The notes: generated by a model from the sequence alone, not told the origin. A DNA stretch of 64,000 nt from Porphyromonadaceae bacterium FC4 (GCA_900120395.1 LT635553.1:597582-661581), one strand, 5' to 3'. Positions 24,533-33,810 are shown, numbered from the stretch's first letter. Program-made: numbers and translations.

Positions 24533-25888
24533 ATGAAGTACGACCTAATCATTATCGGGGGTGGCCCCGGTGGATACAATGCTGCGGCACTAGCGGCAAA
24601 GAGCGGGCTGAAGACCGCACTTTTTGAAAAAAACAAGCTCGGTGGAGTCTGTCTCAACGAGGGCTGCATCCCCACCAAGGCACTGCTCTACTCAGCCAAC
24701 ATGCTGGACTCCATGCGCCAGTCCAAGAAGTACGGCATCACTATCGATGGAGACCTGGCGGCAGACTATAAGCGTATCAACGCACGCAAAAACAAGATCG
24801 TGCGCAAGCTGGTGCTGGGTGTCAACCAAAAGCTCCAAGCTGCCGGAGTGGAGGTCATCGAGGCAGAGGCTATGTTGACCGGCTCCGATGGCGACCACAT
24901 CCATGTAGTGGCGGATGGCAAGGAGTATGCGGCTCGAGACGTCTTGCTCTGCACCGGATCAGAGACTTCCATTCCGCCCATTGAGGGTCTGGCAGACTCA
25001 GGCTACTGGACAAGCCGTGAGGCACTGGACGCCAAGGAGCTGCCGGAGTCCATCGTCGTCATCGGCGGAGGCGTGATCGGCATGGAGTTTGTAAGCGTCT
25101 ACACCAGTCTGGGGGTAAAGGTGACCGTGGTAGAAATGACGCCGAAGATCTTAGGCCGTATGGATACAGAGATCTCTACAGCCCTGATGGAAAACTACGA
25201 GAAGCGCGGAGTCACCTTTTTGCTCAATACGAAAGTGATCAGCGCATCGACCGATGGAGTCACTGTACAGACTGCTGACGGCGAGACCAAGGAGATCAAA
25301 GCCGAGCGCATCCTCCTCAGTGCGGGTCGTCGTGCGGTGACCAAAAACCTCGGCATAGAGGAGCTGGGGATCGCCCTGCAGCGCAATGCCATCGTGACCG
25401 ACGAGTATATGCAGACCTCTCACCCACACATCTACGCAGTGGGAGACGTGACCGGGCGTAGTATGCTGGCTCACTCAGCCATCCGCATGGGGGAGGTGGC
25501 GGTGCACCACATCCTGGGGCGCAAGGACGATGTCATGCGCTACGATGCCATACCGGGAGTCGTCTATACTCACCCCGAGATTGCCAGCGTGGGCGTCTCT
25601 GAGGATGAGATGATCGAGCGGGGTACGGCGTACCGTGTGCTCAAGCTGCCGATGACCTTCTCGGGCAGATTTGTGGTAGAGAATGAGGGCGAGACAGGGA
25701 TATTCAAGGTGATCGTAGACGGAGAGGACCGCATCATCGGCGGGCAAATGCTGGGCAACCCGGCATCCGAGCTGATCATCATGATCGGCATGGCGATCAC
25801 CGAACGCCTCACGCTCGAAGACTTACGCAAGCACATCTTCCCACATCCCACAGCAGCAGAGATCCTGCACGAAGTGATCTACGAGTAG
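24533..25888 (+). CDS. lpdA: Dihydrolipoyl dehydrogenase (E3)
   Basis: 451-residue flavoprotein that reoxidises dihydrolipoamide with NAD in 2-oxoacid dehydrogenase or glycine cleavage complexes. FAD-binding IIGGGPGGYNAAALAAK at the N-terminus; redox-active disulfide in LGGVCLNEGCIPTKALL; NAD-binding VVIGGGVIGMEFVSVY; second FAD motif YAVGDVTGRSMLAHSA; C-terminal catalytic His-Glu in HIFPHPTAAEILHEV. The ATG at 24533 is chosen because MKYDLIIIGGG is the usual N-terminus; the upstream open frame crosses the promoter. It is monocistronic and ends at a bidirectional terminator. The E1/E2 or gcv partner genes are not in the window. Confidence 0.96.
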   Translation: MKYDLIIIGGGPGGYNAAALAAKSGLKTALFEKNKLGGVCLNEGCIPTKALLYSANMLDSMRQSKKYGITIDGDLAADYKRINARKNKIVRKLVLGVNQKLQAAGVEVIEAEAMLTGSDGDHIHVVADGKEYAARDVLLCTGSETSIPPIEGLADSGYWTSREALDAKELPESIVVIGGGVIGMEFVSVYTSLGVKVTVVEMTPKILGRMDTEISTALMENYEKRGVTFLLNTKVISASTDGVTVQTADGETKEIKAERILLSAGRRAVTKNLGIEELGIALQRNAIVTDEYMQTSHPHIYAVGDVTGRSMLAHSAIRMGEVAVHHILGRKDDVMRYDAIPGVVYTHPEIASVGVSEDEMIERGTAYRVLKLPMTFSGRFVVENEGETGIFKVIVDGEDRIIGGQMLGNPASELIIMIGMAITERLTLEDLRKHIFPHPTAAEILHEVIYE

Positions 25889-25910
25889 CAACCCTATCCA
25901 ATAATAGCAG

Positions 25911-25946
25911 AGTGGGCTGAGTCGTCAAGGAACGACCCGGCCCACT
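25911..25946. terminator. Bidirectional terminator between lpd and the SGNH esterase
   Basis: AGTGGGC..GTCGT pairs with ACGAC..GCCCACT, with an internal mismatch and a short loop, then TTTTT. It separates two converging genes. Confidence 0.85.
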
Positions 25947-25988
25947 TTTTATCCACACTCCATGAGGTAACAAGGTCATGTGATCCGG

Positions 25989-27716
25989 CTAAAGATCACC
26001 GATCGCCTCGGCAATACGGTCCGCAATGCGTTGGTAGCCCTCTGCGTTGGGGTGCAGACCGTCCGTAAAGAGTGATTCATCGATCTTACCACCGCTACTG
26101 GGTAGGGTCAGGATATCGTAGATATTGATGTAGTCAATCCCTTCCTTACCCTTGAGCAACTCGGCAACTTCGCGGTTGACTCCTCGCACGGTAGCTTCGA
26201 GGTCACGCCTGGGTGTAAGCGTGAGGAAATGGAGCTTTGCTTGCGGCTGCTTGGCTCGAATCAGTTCGGCGGTCTCGATGATGCCCTTGGCAATCTTACT
26301 AACCGGGTCGGAAACAGAGATGTTGTTAGTCCCTATTTTCAGAAAAATATGCTTGGGGCTGCAGTCATCCAACTCGCCGTGCACGATACGCCAGTTCAGA
26401 TTCTCGATTCGGTCCCACCCAAATCCCATATTGGTGACCCGTCTGTCGCCGAATAAGGAGGACCAAGCCTCATCCCCTCGGTGGTGTATTGCAGAAGGAG
26501 TCCCCGACCAGTAGTGCATGATCGAATTCCCAATGACCAGTATTTCCGGATCGGTAGTCCTGTTTTGTCTGATGACCGCATTGTGTCGCTTTTCCCAGTT
26601 GTACATCTCCATGTCTCTTGCTTGGGTAATGGGTGCAAAGACCCAGTCCGTCTTTATGTCCAGAACTGCTACAATGTCGGGTACGATCAGGGGGTCGGAC
26701 TGGTAGTAGATGCCGCCCACACCGGCTTCGACCAATTGGTGAAAGGCTTCGCGTTGTATCTGACTCGCCTTTTCTGCTGTCTGCATGCTTTCGACTAGGA
26801 GGATAGGAGTGGAAGTCCTTTCTCGGAGCTGCCGGATCCTGCTGGTTATCTCATCGACCGTCGTCTCGCTTGATGTTTTACCCGTAAAGCTCAAGACATA
26901 CAGCCTGGCGTTTGCTCCTGCCAGGTGCTCGATCAGTACGCTATCCAGTACTCGAGGGGAGGAGACGGTCAGGTCCACAGTAGGAATATCCAGTGTTTTT
27001 TGGATAAAAGGAGCTACGGCATCTGATGGTGCCGGACGCACATTAGTCAGCGTTCCGGATACGACTATCGGTAGCTCCAGCCTAGGCTCTACCCACTCAA
27101 AGTGCTGCCCCGCATCGCTCCCTACCCGTACCGACTTGAGGACCACTCCGGCCGGCAAATAGAGCCGGTAGCGATTGCCATACGGGTGAGTGTTTTGGTA
27201 CTCGAGTCCATTGTATTCAGCTCGGAGCGAGCGCGTACCAAAAGAGTACCCGGTGCCCGGGATAAAGACAGTTCGGCCGTTGCAGTCCACGCTGTACAGG
27301 TCGAACTGTAGCTTGGGTTGAGCAAGATGAGCAGCGACCTTTTTGTACGCTACCTCTACAACCAGGCGAGGAGAGGATGAGTAAAACTCTACATACAATC
27401 CACTGCTGACAGCCCTTTCTGCACCATATTTGCTCCGAAGCCACTCTGTGGGAATCCGACTATAGTCTGCCTCATCCTGTAGAGTGTCGAGTCGCCCCTG
27501 CAGGACAGAAGTCTCCTGATCCAGTAGGTCATACCACCTGAGCGAGTCTATGGCAGGGGTCTCGGTAGTAGGCACCTCCGAGCCATCGACTACCGCACCA
27601 TCTTCAGTGATGGAAAGTAGGGGGGCTGCACCGGAGGTAATAGCCTGAGACGGGCTTGCGGCAGCCACCTCCAGGCAGAGGAAACAAAAAGTCGAAATAA
27701 TCGATAGATAACGCAT
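25989..27716 (-). CDS. Exported SGNH/GDSL-type esterase with an extra N-terminal domain
   Basis: 575 residues; signal peptide ending about VAAASPSQA. The C-terminal third is a canonical SGNH hydrolase: block I GNSIMHYW near residue 395, block II GFGWDRIEN, block III GTNN near 461, block V DGLHPNAEG near 551. Before it (~90-235) is a beta-rich domain (VEFYSSSPRLVVEV, GRTVFIPGTG, YRLYLPAGVVLKSVRVG) like the N-terminal jelly-roll of SGNH carbohydrate esterases. Between them (~235-370) is an alpha/beta region (LYVLSFTGK, TPILLVE, VGGIYYQSD) that looks like a second, inactive SGNH/flavodoxin-like fold. Likely removes acyl groups from glycans or other exported substrates; the substrate is unknown. 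Confidence 0.83.
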   Translation of the reverse strand: MRYLSIISTFCFLCLEVAAASPSQAITSGAAPLLSITEDGAVVDGSEVPTTETPAIDSLRWYDLLDQETSVLQGRLDTLQDEADYSRIPTEWLRSKYGAERAVSSGLYVEFYSSSPRLVVEVAYKKVAAHLAQPKLQFDLYSVDCNGRTVFIPGTGYSFGTRSLRAEYNGLEYQNTHPYGNRYRLYLPAGVVLKSVRVGSDAGQHFEWVEPRLELPIVVSGTLTNVRPAPSDAVAPFIQKTLDIPTVDLTVSSPRVLDSVLIEHLAGANARLYVLSFTGKTSSETTVDEITSRIRQLRERTSTPILLVESMQTAEKASQIQREAFHQLVEAGVGGIYYQSDPLIVPDIVAVLDIKTDWVFAPITQARDMEMYNWEKRHNAVIRQNRTTDPEILVIGNSIMHYWSGTPSAIHHRGDEAWSSLFGDRRVTNMGFGWDRIENLNWRIVHGELDDCSPKHIFLKIGTNNISVSDPVSKIAKGIIETAELIRAKQPQAKLHFLTLTPRRDLEATVRGVNREVAELLKGKEGIDYINIYDILTLPSSGGKIDESLFTDGLHPNAEGYQRIADRIAEAIGDL

Positions 27717-27905
27717 GTTTCTTGTTTGTGCTTCGATGAATAGATTTTATAACCATGCAATAATGGTGGAAAAGTAACAAAAAAACAGGACTTTTGCGAG
27801 GAAGAGTGCCCTCCAACTTTAAGTGCAGCATAGTCCAATTCAAAATCCCCATACGTCGCTGATAAATAGATAGATACCTCTTTCTCCAAAGCCGGTTGCC
27901 CGAGA

Positions 27906-28001
27906 GCAAAAAGTTTCCTACTGGAAACATTTGGCTTCTATCCGTCAAATCGTTTTCTTTCCTACTGGAAACATTTCCCTTCTATCCGTCAATTTTTTTT
28001 G
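27906..28001 (-). repeat. Twin-palindrome dispersed element, copy D
   Basis: Reverse orientation; two TTTCCTACTGGAAA palindromes, each followed by TTCTATCCGTCAA, with ends GCAAAAAG and TTTTTTTTG. The distal block CTGATAAATAGATAGATACC lies at 27859-27878, giving a full copy of about 143 bp. It sits between divergent SGNH esterase and glutamate dehydrogenase genes; apart from this element and the gdh promoter I see nothing in 27717-28197. Confidence 0.92.
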
Positions 28002-28061
28002 TCCCCGTGCGAATGCGAAAAATCCGGTTTGGTTTTACCTCGTGTTATTGTCCGATGGTGG

Positions 28062-28092
28062 TTGCAAATACGGAGGGAATTCTTTAGCTTTG
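28062..28092 (+). promoter_or_regulatory. Promoter of glutamate dehydrogenase
   Basis: TTG at 28062-28064 and TAGCTTTG at 28085-28092 with a 20-base spacer. The leader is then about 100 bases to the ATG at 28198. Confidence 0.65.
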
Positions 28093-28197
28093 TTTTGTGA
28101 TGGTCGAGAGTGACGATTGACCAATGCCACTATTCGCCCCCGAACCACATCCAGAACAACTGTTATAACACTACAAACCTTTAACACACAATCTGCA

Positions 28198-29538
28198 ATG
28201 AAAACAGACGAACTGCTGAACAAGCTGAAAGAACGCCACCCCGGGGAAAAGGAATTTCACCAAGCGGTGGAGGAAGTACTCCGTACCATCGAAGAGGTGT
28301 ACAACGAGCACCCCGAGTTTGAGAAGTACAAGATCGCTGAGCGACTCATGGAGCCGGATCGTATCTTCACGTTTCGTGTCACTTGGCAGGACGATGCCGG
28401 TGAAGTGCATGTGAATACCGGCTATCGCGTACAGTACAATAACGCCATTGGCCCGTACAAGGGTGGTACCCGCTTTCATCCGTCTGTCAACCTGAGTATC
28501 CTCAAGTTCCTAGGCTTTGAGCAGACTTTCAAAAACGCACTCACCACGCTGCCTATGGGTGGTGGCAAGGGTGGCTCCGACTTTTCACCAAAGGGTCGCT
28601 CCGAGGCTGAGATCATGCGCTTCTGCCAAGCGTACGTGACCGAGCTCTGGAGGAACCTGGGCCCGAATACCGACATCCCTGCAGGTGATATAGGTGTGGG
28701 GGCTCGCGAAGTGGGCTATATGTACGGTATGTACTGCAAGCTCGCTCGTGAGAACACCGGGACATTTACCGGTAAGGGCAGAAGCTTTGGCGGCTCCATC
28801 CTACGTCCTGAGTCTACCGGCTTTGGTGCCGTCTACTTCCTCAATCAACTGCTGGAAGAAAACGGTCATAGTCTGAAGGGCAAAACAGCTGCCGTGAGCG
28901 GATTTGGGAATGTTGCCTGGGGTGCCGTGACCAAGCTGACCGAGCTGGGAGCCAAGGTGGTAGCCATCTCCGGTCCTGACGGCTATGTATACGACGAAGA
29001 GGGCATCAGCACGCCTGAGAAGATCAACTATATGCTGGAGCTCCGCAGCAGTGGCAATGATGTGGTTGCGCCGTATGCCGAGAAGTTCAAGAGCGCAAAG
29101 TTCGTTGCCGGCAAGAAGCCCTGGGAGGTGAAGGTGGACATCGCTCTCCCCTGCGCTACGCAGAACGAGATGAACGAAAACGATGCCAAGATGCTCCACG
29201 ATAATGGCGTGACCGCTGTCTGTGAGGTATCCAACATGGGCTGCACCGCAGAGGCGACACACTACTACCTGAGCCACAAGATGCTCTTTGCTCCCGGTAA
29301 GGCGGTCAACGCCGGCGGTGTAGCTACCTCGGGTCTTGAGATGACCCAAAACGCAGCGCACCTGGGCTGGGACGCTAAGGAAGTGGACGAGAAGCTGCAC
29401 TCCATCATGCACAACATCCATGATCAATGCGTGAAGTACGGTACTGAGAAGGACGGGTACATCAACTACGTCAAGGGTGCGAATATCGCAGGATTCATGA
29501 AAGTAGCCGACGCAATGATCGCACAGGGCGTTATCTGA
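28198..29538 (+). CDS. gdhA: Glutamate dehydrogenase (hexameric, probably NADP-dependent)
   Basis: 446 residues, the normal size for the 50-kDa hexameric class. Catalyses reversible oxidative deamination of glutamate to 2-oxoglutarate and ammonia, central to amino-acid-fermenting Bacteroidetes. Recognisable: IGPYKGGTRFHPSVNLSILKFL (glutamate site), LPMGGGKGGSDF (catalytic Lys region), PAGDIGVGAREVGYMYG, and the Rossmann segment AAVSGFGNVAWGAVTKL. The last Gly-containing loop ends in Ala/Gly rather than the strict NAD type, so cofactor choice is inferred. MKTDELLNKLKERHPGEKEF at 28198 matches family starts better than the longer open frame. A perfect 34-bp palindrome terminator follows. Confidence 0.96.
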   Translation: MKTDELLNKLKERHPGEKEFHQAVEEVLRTIEEVYNEHPEFEKYKIAERLMEPDRIFTFRVTWQDDAGEVHVNTGYRVQYNNAIGPYKGGTRFHPSVNLSILKFLGFEQTFKNALTTLPMGGGKGGSDFSPKGRSEAEIMRFCQAYVTELWRNLGPNTDIPAGDIGVGAREVGYMYGMYCKLARENTGTFTGKGRSFGGSILRPESTGFGAVYFLNQLLEENGHSLKGKTAAVSGFGNVAWGAVTKLTELGAKVVAISGPDGYVYDEEGISTPEKINYMLELRSSGNDVVAPYAEKFKSAKFVAGKKPWEVKVDIALPCATQNEMNENDAKMLHDNGVTAVCEVSNMGCTAEATHYYLSHKMLFAPGKAVNAGGVATSGLEMTQNAAHLGWDAKEVDEKLHSIMHNIHDQCVKYGTEKDGYINYVKGANIAGFMKVADAMIAQGVI

Positions 29539-29580
29539 TAATGACACCGGGAACCAAACCGATATACTAACCTTTTTGCC

Positions 29581-29625
29581 AGCGGCATGTTGCTAGTACT
29601 AGCAACATGCCGCTGCTGCTTTTTT
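29581..29625 (+). terminator. Perfect 34-bp palindrome and T-run after gdhA
   Basis: 29581-29614 is fully self-complementary (arms of 17 from AGCGGCATG, no loop bases), then TTTTTTA. It ends only 5 bases before the ATG of the fimbrillin gene, so it also forms the immediate 5' context of that gene. Confidence 0.88.
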
Positions 29626-29630
29626 ATTCT

Positions 29631-31220
29631 ATGAAACAATACACCACAACCCTTGTCTTTCTATTACTTGCTAACCTCTTCACCTCATGCCACGCCAGAG
29701 TAGAGCTCAAGAGCGGTGACCCTGACACACCTCAGACCAATGAGTCCACGGTGGCAGTGACCTTTGCCACCTCAATCAAAAGCCCCATCACACAACTCCG
29801 AGCTGACAGCGACCCCAACATCCCGGTGGTTGACAACAGTAAGCTCCCCGCCATCAAGGACCTTCGCATTGTTTTGTATGCCAATGACGAGGAAGGACGC
29901 CCATCGACAGTGGCTTATGTCTTTGACCGGCGGTTTGAGATCCTTCGGGGAAAAGCCACGGGCGATGACCTGCTCAGCTTTGACTTTGATACCGGACGGC
30001 TGACAGTGAAGCACGAGGAAGCAATAGCCGTGGGCAACTACTCTGCGCTTTTCTTTCTCTCCCCCACTACTGCTCTCAAGGAAGCGACTAAGGTAGGCAA
30101 AGAGTTCAAAGAGCTGAGTAAGCCTATTTCACACGACTTTTCACCAAAGGGTGACCTCAGTATCATCTACTCAATCTACTCCAACATTGATTCTCCTCTG
30201 CAGATCCGTGAGGAGGACTTGGCACACGCAAGTGCCCACAATACGAAGCTTTTCCGGGTCGAAGCTCCCTCACTAAAAGCACTCACTGCCATGACCTACC
30301 TCAAGGTGGATGAGGGCGTACAAGATGAAGAGTACTACATTCCTCAAGGCGCATCTTGCATTGTTTTTGTGGATGCACAGCGCACCAACTTTATCCCGCT
30401 CGCTGAGAACGTGGATATCACACTGGACGATCGGTCTGTCGTATCTATTCCCAAGTGTACCCCGTACAGCGGACTGGGTCAGACCAAGGAGGAGCTCCGG
30501 CAGCACTTCGCTTATTATGATCAAGAAAAAGGCAGGGTAAATCGCCACCGCTTCAAACCGGGAACGGATGAGACAGACTCATGGATCATCCCGATTCCGG
30601 AGAATACCCTGGCAGGGTCCGATGTACATACCTACACAGCAACCAGGCTGATCCTCAAAGTTCCCATCATCCCCAAGAAGATCAAGGACGACTTTGATCA
30701 GGTCTGGAGCGAAGCACAGTCTCGAAAGTTGAAGGACTATGGCTGGCTGAAGGTCGGAGAACAATACTATACAAACATAACATTCGAAGCTGCATACGAA
30801 GCGGCAAAGAAGCAGAGTCAGCCCTCTGATGCGGATAAGAAGATCGTGGCAGCCGGCAAAGAACTAATAGCCCAAGCCATGAAAGTCAACGTCTCAGAGG
30901 TCACCACGACCACTGCAATGCAATTCCCGAAGTATAACTATCGGTCTGAGAATGTGGCCTACTACGATCAAGGTCTGAGCTATAAGGTTTTGCCGATCCG
31001 ACACTTCAAGGACGATCAGCTTGCCAAGCGTAACTCGGACGGTCGCTATGCTGTCGTTCGCAACACCCTATACCTCTACCAGATCGCACTGAGCAGCATA
31101 GGATCCTGTACTATGGATGAGTACGATCGCCTCGTGAAGTACGACAGTCAGGTACTGCCGGGCGATGTCTCTATAGGCATCAGCAAGCCCTCCATCATCT
31201 TCACCAAGCAGACACTCTGA
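29631..31220 (+). CDS. Mfa1-like fimbrillin (minor fimbria subunit family)
   Basis: 529 residues from the ATG at 29631. Lipoprotein signal with LLANLFTSC, as expected for Porphyromonas fimbrillins, which are lipidated, exported and trimmed by gingipain-type proteases before donor-strand polymerisation. Features shared with the Mfa1 family: early TVAVTFATSIKSPITQLRA, AIKDLRIVLYAND, central KALTAMTYLKVDEGVQDEEYYIPQ, and a C-terminal AYYDQGLSYKVLPIRHFKDD followed by YAVVRNTLYLYQIALSSIG, the last strand pair used in assembly. No typical Mfa2-Mfa5 partners follow; the next gene is trigger factor on the other strand. The start lies 5 bases after a palindromic terminator, so expression probably needs read-through or a promoter I cannot see. 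Confidence 0.82.
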   Translation: MKQYTTTLVFLLLANLFTSCHARVELKSGDPDTPQTNESTVAVTFATSIKSPITQLRADSDPNIPVVDNSKLPAIKDLRIVLYANDEEGRPSTVAYVFDRRFEILRGKATGDDLLSFDFDTGRLTVKHEEAIAVGNYSALFFLSPTTALKEATKVGKEFKELSKPISHDFSPKGDLSIIYSIYSNIDSPLQIREEDLAHASAHNTKLFRVEAPSLKALTAMTYLKVDEGVQDEEYYIPQGASCIVFVDAQRTNFIPLAENVDITLDDRSVVSIPKCTPYSGLGQTKEELRQHFAYYDQEKGRVNRHRFKPGTDETDSWIIPIPENTLAGSDVHTYTATRLILKVPIIPKKIKDDFDQVWSEAQSRKLKDYGWLKVGEQYYTNITFEAAYEAAKKQSQPSDADKKIVAAGKELIAQAMKVNVSEVTTTTAMQFPKYNYRSENVAYYDQGLSYKVLPIRHFKDDQLAKRNSDGRYAVVRNTLYLYQIALSSIGSCTMDEYDRLVKYDSQVLPGDVSIGISKPSIIFTKQTL

Positions 31221-31287
31221 GAGTCTGTCACCCCGAACTAGGGCATAAGATTGACTAAAGGCTTTATAAGCTGCCCTGAAAAACAAT

Positions 31288-31319
31288 AGTGCCACGATAG
31301 CAGTTGCTACCGTGGCACT
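31288..31319. terminator. Bidirectional terminator between fimbrillin and trigger factor
   Basis: AGTGCCAC.ATAGC pairs with GCTAC.GTGGCACT with one mismatch and a 4-base loop, flanked by an A-rich left side and TATCTTTAT on the right. Confidence 0.8.
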
Positions 31320-31348
31320 ATCTTTATCAGACCGTGTAGGCTATCGTC

Positions 31349-32800
31349 TTAGTCCTGTTTGGTCTCGTCTGTTTCTGTGGTTGCTTGCTCAGCTTCAGCA
31401 GCCACCTTTTCATCCGCTTCATTTTCCTCCTTAGGAGTCATGAGCTCGTGGAGGTCCTTCTCGGAGATCTCCTCTTCCTTGATCGTGATGAGCTCCTTCT
31501 CCTTCACGGCCTGAGCCACTTTCTGGAGGAGGATCTGCTTCTCAGCGGTGTAGGCAAAGTTCTGATCCTCAGCCATGACCCGCTCAGCCTGCTTCTCGAC
31601 AATCTCCTCGGGCGCATTGGTCCAGCCAAACTGCGCAAACTGTTGGCGAGTAAAGGCGATAGCATAGCCCTTGATGTCCTCTTCGGTAACGGTCACCTCC
31701 AGGCTCTTAGCCAGTGCATGGTAGTAGAGATCGTGCTTGAGGGACTTTATGATATTAGCGAAGTGTTCATCCGGATTAGCCCCGTTAGCGCCCAGCTCTA
31801 CGCCGGTATCTCCACTCTCGATCCACTTACGGAGGATATCCTCGGCGAGCTCGATCTTCTCGACCTTATGCTCCATGATGTACTCCGAGAGGTCTAGGGC
31901 GTACTTGTAGTTGGCATCCGACTGCACTCTATCCTCGAGGACCTTGCGGATCTCAGCAAGAGCCTCCTCTTCGCTCTTCACCTTACCCTCACCAAAAGCT
32001 CGGTCAAAGAACTCCTGGTTCATCTCGCTCTTGCGAGGCTCACGGATCTTCTGGATCTGAAAGCTAAAGTCCACCCCCTCGAGCTTCTCGGCATCCTCTG
32101 CCTTTTCCAGCTTCAGCAGTGACTTCAGCTCCGCCTTGTCCCCCTCAAAAGCCTTGAAGGGCTGGAAGACGATGATGTCGTTCACAGAGGCAGAGTCAAA
32201 CTTCTTCTTCTCCTCCTCATCCTTCATAAACTCCGGGAAAAGGATCACATCCTCCTCCGTGATACCCCCGTCCTTGGGGACATCGCCATCAAGCTCTGCA
32301 ATCGTACCATACAGCATAGCCCGCTCACCGGCAGTGTCCACATCGACCACCTGCTGGCTATCATCGAGTGTCTGCTGAAGGACCTTGGAGACCTCCTCGT
32401 CATCCACGGTGGGCTTGTAGTAGGTTAGGGTGTCTTCTTTGCCCAGCTGATCCGCAATCTCGGGCTGCAGGGCTACCTGGAACGTCGCCTCAAAGCTCCT
32501 GTCCTCCTTGCGTTCGCTCTCCTTGAGCACCGGTTGACCCAGAGTAGAGAGCTTCTCATCTCTCAGAGTATTGTAGAGCTGCTCACTCACGGTATTCTGG
32601 ATCGCATCAGCCTCGATGCTCTCTCCGTACATCTTACGGATGATCCCCTCGGGGACGTGTCCCCTGCGAAAACCCTTGACGTTGGCTTTCTTCCTGAGGT
32701 CCTTGATCTCCTTAGCTACTTTCTCAGCATAGTCACTTTCGACAAGTGATATCTTGATTTCAGCTCTGTTGGCCGTTCTTTCTAAAAATTGAATGTCCAT
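31349..32800 (-). CDS. tig: Trigger factor
   Basis: Ribosome-bound chaperone. 483 residues; the N-terminal ribosome-binding domain carries the loop GFRRGHVPEGIIRKMYG (G-F-R-x-G-x-x-P signature) near residue 43. The central PPIase-like region (~150-240) is poorly conserved, as in other Bacteroidetes, and the C-terminal helical arms (~250-430) include KALDLSEYIMEHKVEKIELAED-like segments. The end is a Glu/Thr-rich acidic tail, longer than usual. Monocistronic, with its own promoter upstream. Confidence 0.94.
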   Translation of the reverse strand: MDIQFLERTANRAEIKISLVESDYAEKVAKEIKDLRKKANVKGFRRGHVPEGIIRKMYGESIEADAIQNTVSEQLYNTLRDEKLSTLGQPVLKESERKEDRSFEATFQVALQPEIADQLGKEDTLTYYKPTVDDEEVSKVLQQTLDDSQQVVDVDTAGERAMLYGTIAELDGDVPKDGGITEEDVILFPEFMKDEEEKKKFDSASVNDIIVFQPFKAFEGDKAELKSLLKLEKAEDAEKLEGVDFSFQIQKIREPRKSEMNQEFFDRAFGEGKVKSEEEALAEIRKVLEDRVQSDANYKYALDLSEYIMEHKVEKIELAEDILRKWIESGDTGVELGANGANPDEHFANIIKSLKHDLYYHALAKSLEVTVTEEDIKGYAIAFTRQQFAQFGWTNAPEEIVEKQAERVMAEDQNFAYTAEKQILLQKVAQAVKEKELITIKEEEISEKDLHELMTPKEENEADEKVAAEAEQATTETDETKQD

Positions 32801-32853
32801 TGAACGATGGTTGTCTTCTAAATAATGGCGTTATTTTATGTTTTAATTAGCTA

Positions 32854-32861
32854 CAAAGTTA
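32854..32861 (-). promoter_or_regulatory. -7 box of trigger factor
   Basis: Reads TAACTTTG on the minus strand, exact TAnnTTTG match, about 54 bases before the ATG. Confidence 0.6.
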
Positions 32862-32890
32862 CCCATTTCTAATGAGATACCGATATACGG

Positions 32891-33556
32891 CTAGTCATCC
32901 TCTGGCTCACCTGCGGTGAGGTCTACTTTTGGTCTCTTGCTCGCTTTGTAGATGATCACCCCGAGTATGGCCGCTACGACGATGACTATCCCCAGCCCTA
33001 TCTCGTGTGAGTAGCGGGATACGTACTCATTGAGCTGCTCACGTGGCACTACCCCCTCGAGATACCAGCCAAGCAGTGCGAGCACAACATTCCAAGCACC
33101 GGCACCAAGAGCGGTATAGAGCAAAAATGATGGGATTGGCATGCGCGCCAGTCCTGCCGGGATGGAGATCAGCTGACGAATACCTGGCACCAGGCGCCCC
33201 GTAAATGTAGCGATGGCTCCATGCTTGACAAAGAAATGCTCCGCATCCTCTATTTTTTTGGCATCGAGCAAAAAGAAGGCTCCGACCCTACTGGAGGCAA
33301 AGCGGTATATGATCGGCCGACCAAGAAAGATGGACAGCCCGTAGTTGATGAGCGCTCCGACCATGGCTCCAAGTGTCCCGGAAAGGATGATCAGCCCCAG
33401 ATGCATATCACCACCGGAGGCAGCCATATAGGCAGCAGGCGGTATCACGATCTCACTGGGAAAGGGCACAAACGAACTCTCGATAATCATCAGGATGAAT
33501 ATCGTGAGGTAGTTGAGGTTTTCGAGGCACCACTCGATGAGGGGAAAGCTTTCCAA
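32891..33556 (-). CDS. DedA/SNARE-associated family membrane protein
   Basis: 221 residues with several membrane segments. DedA signatures are intact: ESSFVPFPSEIVIPPAAYMA near the N-terminus (E and P-F-P-S-E motif), GALINYGLSIFLGRP, and FTGRLVPGIRQLISIPAGLARM with the conserved G-R-x-x-P-x-x-R. DedA proteins are polyprenyl-phosphate or phospholipid transporters (flippases) in the inner membrane. The C-terminus is a charged tail after a last helix. It has its own promoter; on the same strand as trigger factor but upstream of it with a 90-base gap. Confidence 0.92.
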   Translation of the reverse strand: MESFPLIEWCLENLNYLTIFILMIIESSFVPFPSEIVIPPAAYMAASGGDMHLGLIILSGTLGAMVGALINYGLSIFLGRPIIYRFASSRVGAFFLLDAKKIEDAEHFFVKHGAIATFTGRLVPGIRQLISIPAGLARMPIPSFLLYTALGAGAWNVVLALLGWYLEGVVPREQLNEYVSRYSHEIGLGIVIVVAAILGVIIYKASKRPKVDLTAGEPEDD

Positions 33557-33631
33557 AGACTTATCGACTTATTGTTGTACTCAAAAATACGGAAGGGAAG
33601 ATCCAAAGGATCCACAAATCACTTACGGGTG

Positions 33632-33639
33632 CAAAGGTA
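33632..33639 (-). promoter_or_regulatory. -7 box of the dedA gene
   Basis: TACCTTTG on the minus strand, about 76 bases upstream of the start. No clear -33 element. Confidence 0.5.
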
Positions 33640-33715
33640 CCTTTTTTTGAAGAGGGCGTAAAATAAAGCAACGTCTACACGAGGTGACGCCATCGTTTTT
33701 TGCCCTTCGGATCCG

Positions 33716-33810
33716 GCTAAAAAATTTGACGGATAGTAGCAGAATGTTTCCAGTAGGAAAGAAAATGATTTGACGGATAGAAGCCAAATGTTTCCCGTAG
33801 GAAACTTTTT
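33716..33810 (+). repeat. Twin-palindrome dispersed element, copy E
   Basis: Forward orientation. Core with two palindromes (TTTCCAGTAGGAAA and TTTCCCGTAGGAAA, one base changed in the second). Left flank carries TGACGC (33685) and the TTTTTTGCCCTTCGG hairpin half; right flank carries the distal block ATATCTGTCTGTTTTTCAG (33841-33859). With flanks this is one of the two fullest copies, about 175 bp, between dedA and the MBL hydrolase. Confidence 0.92.
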
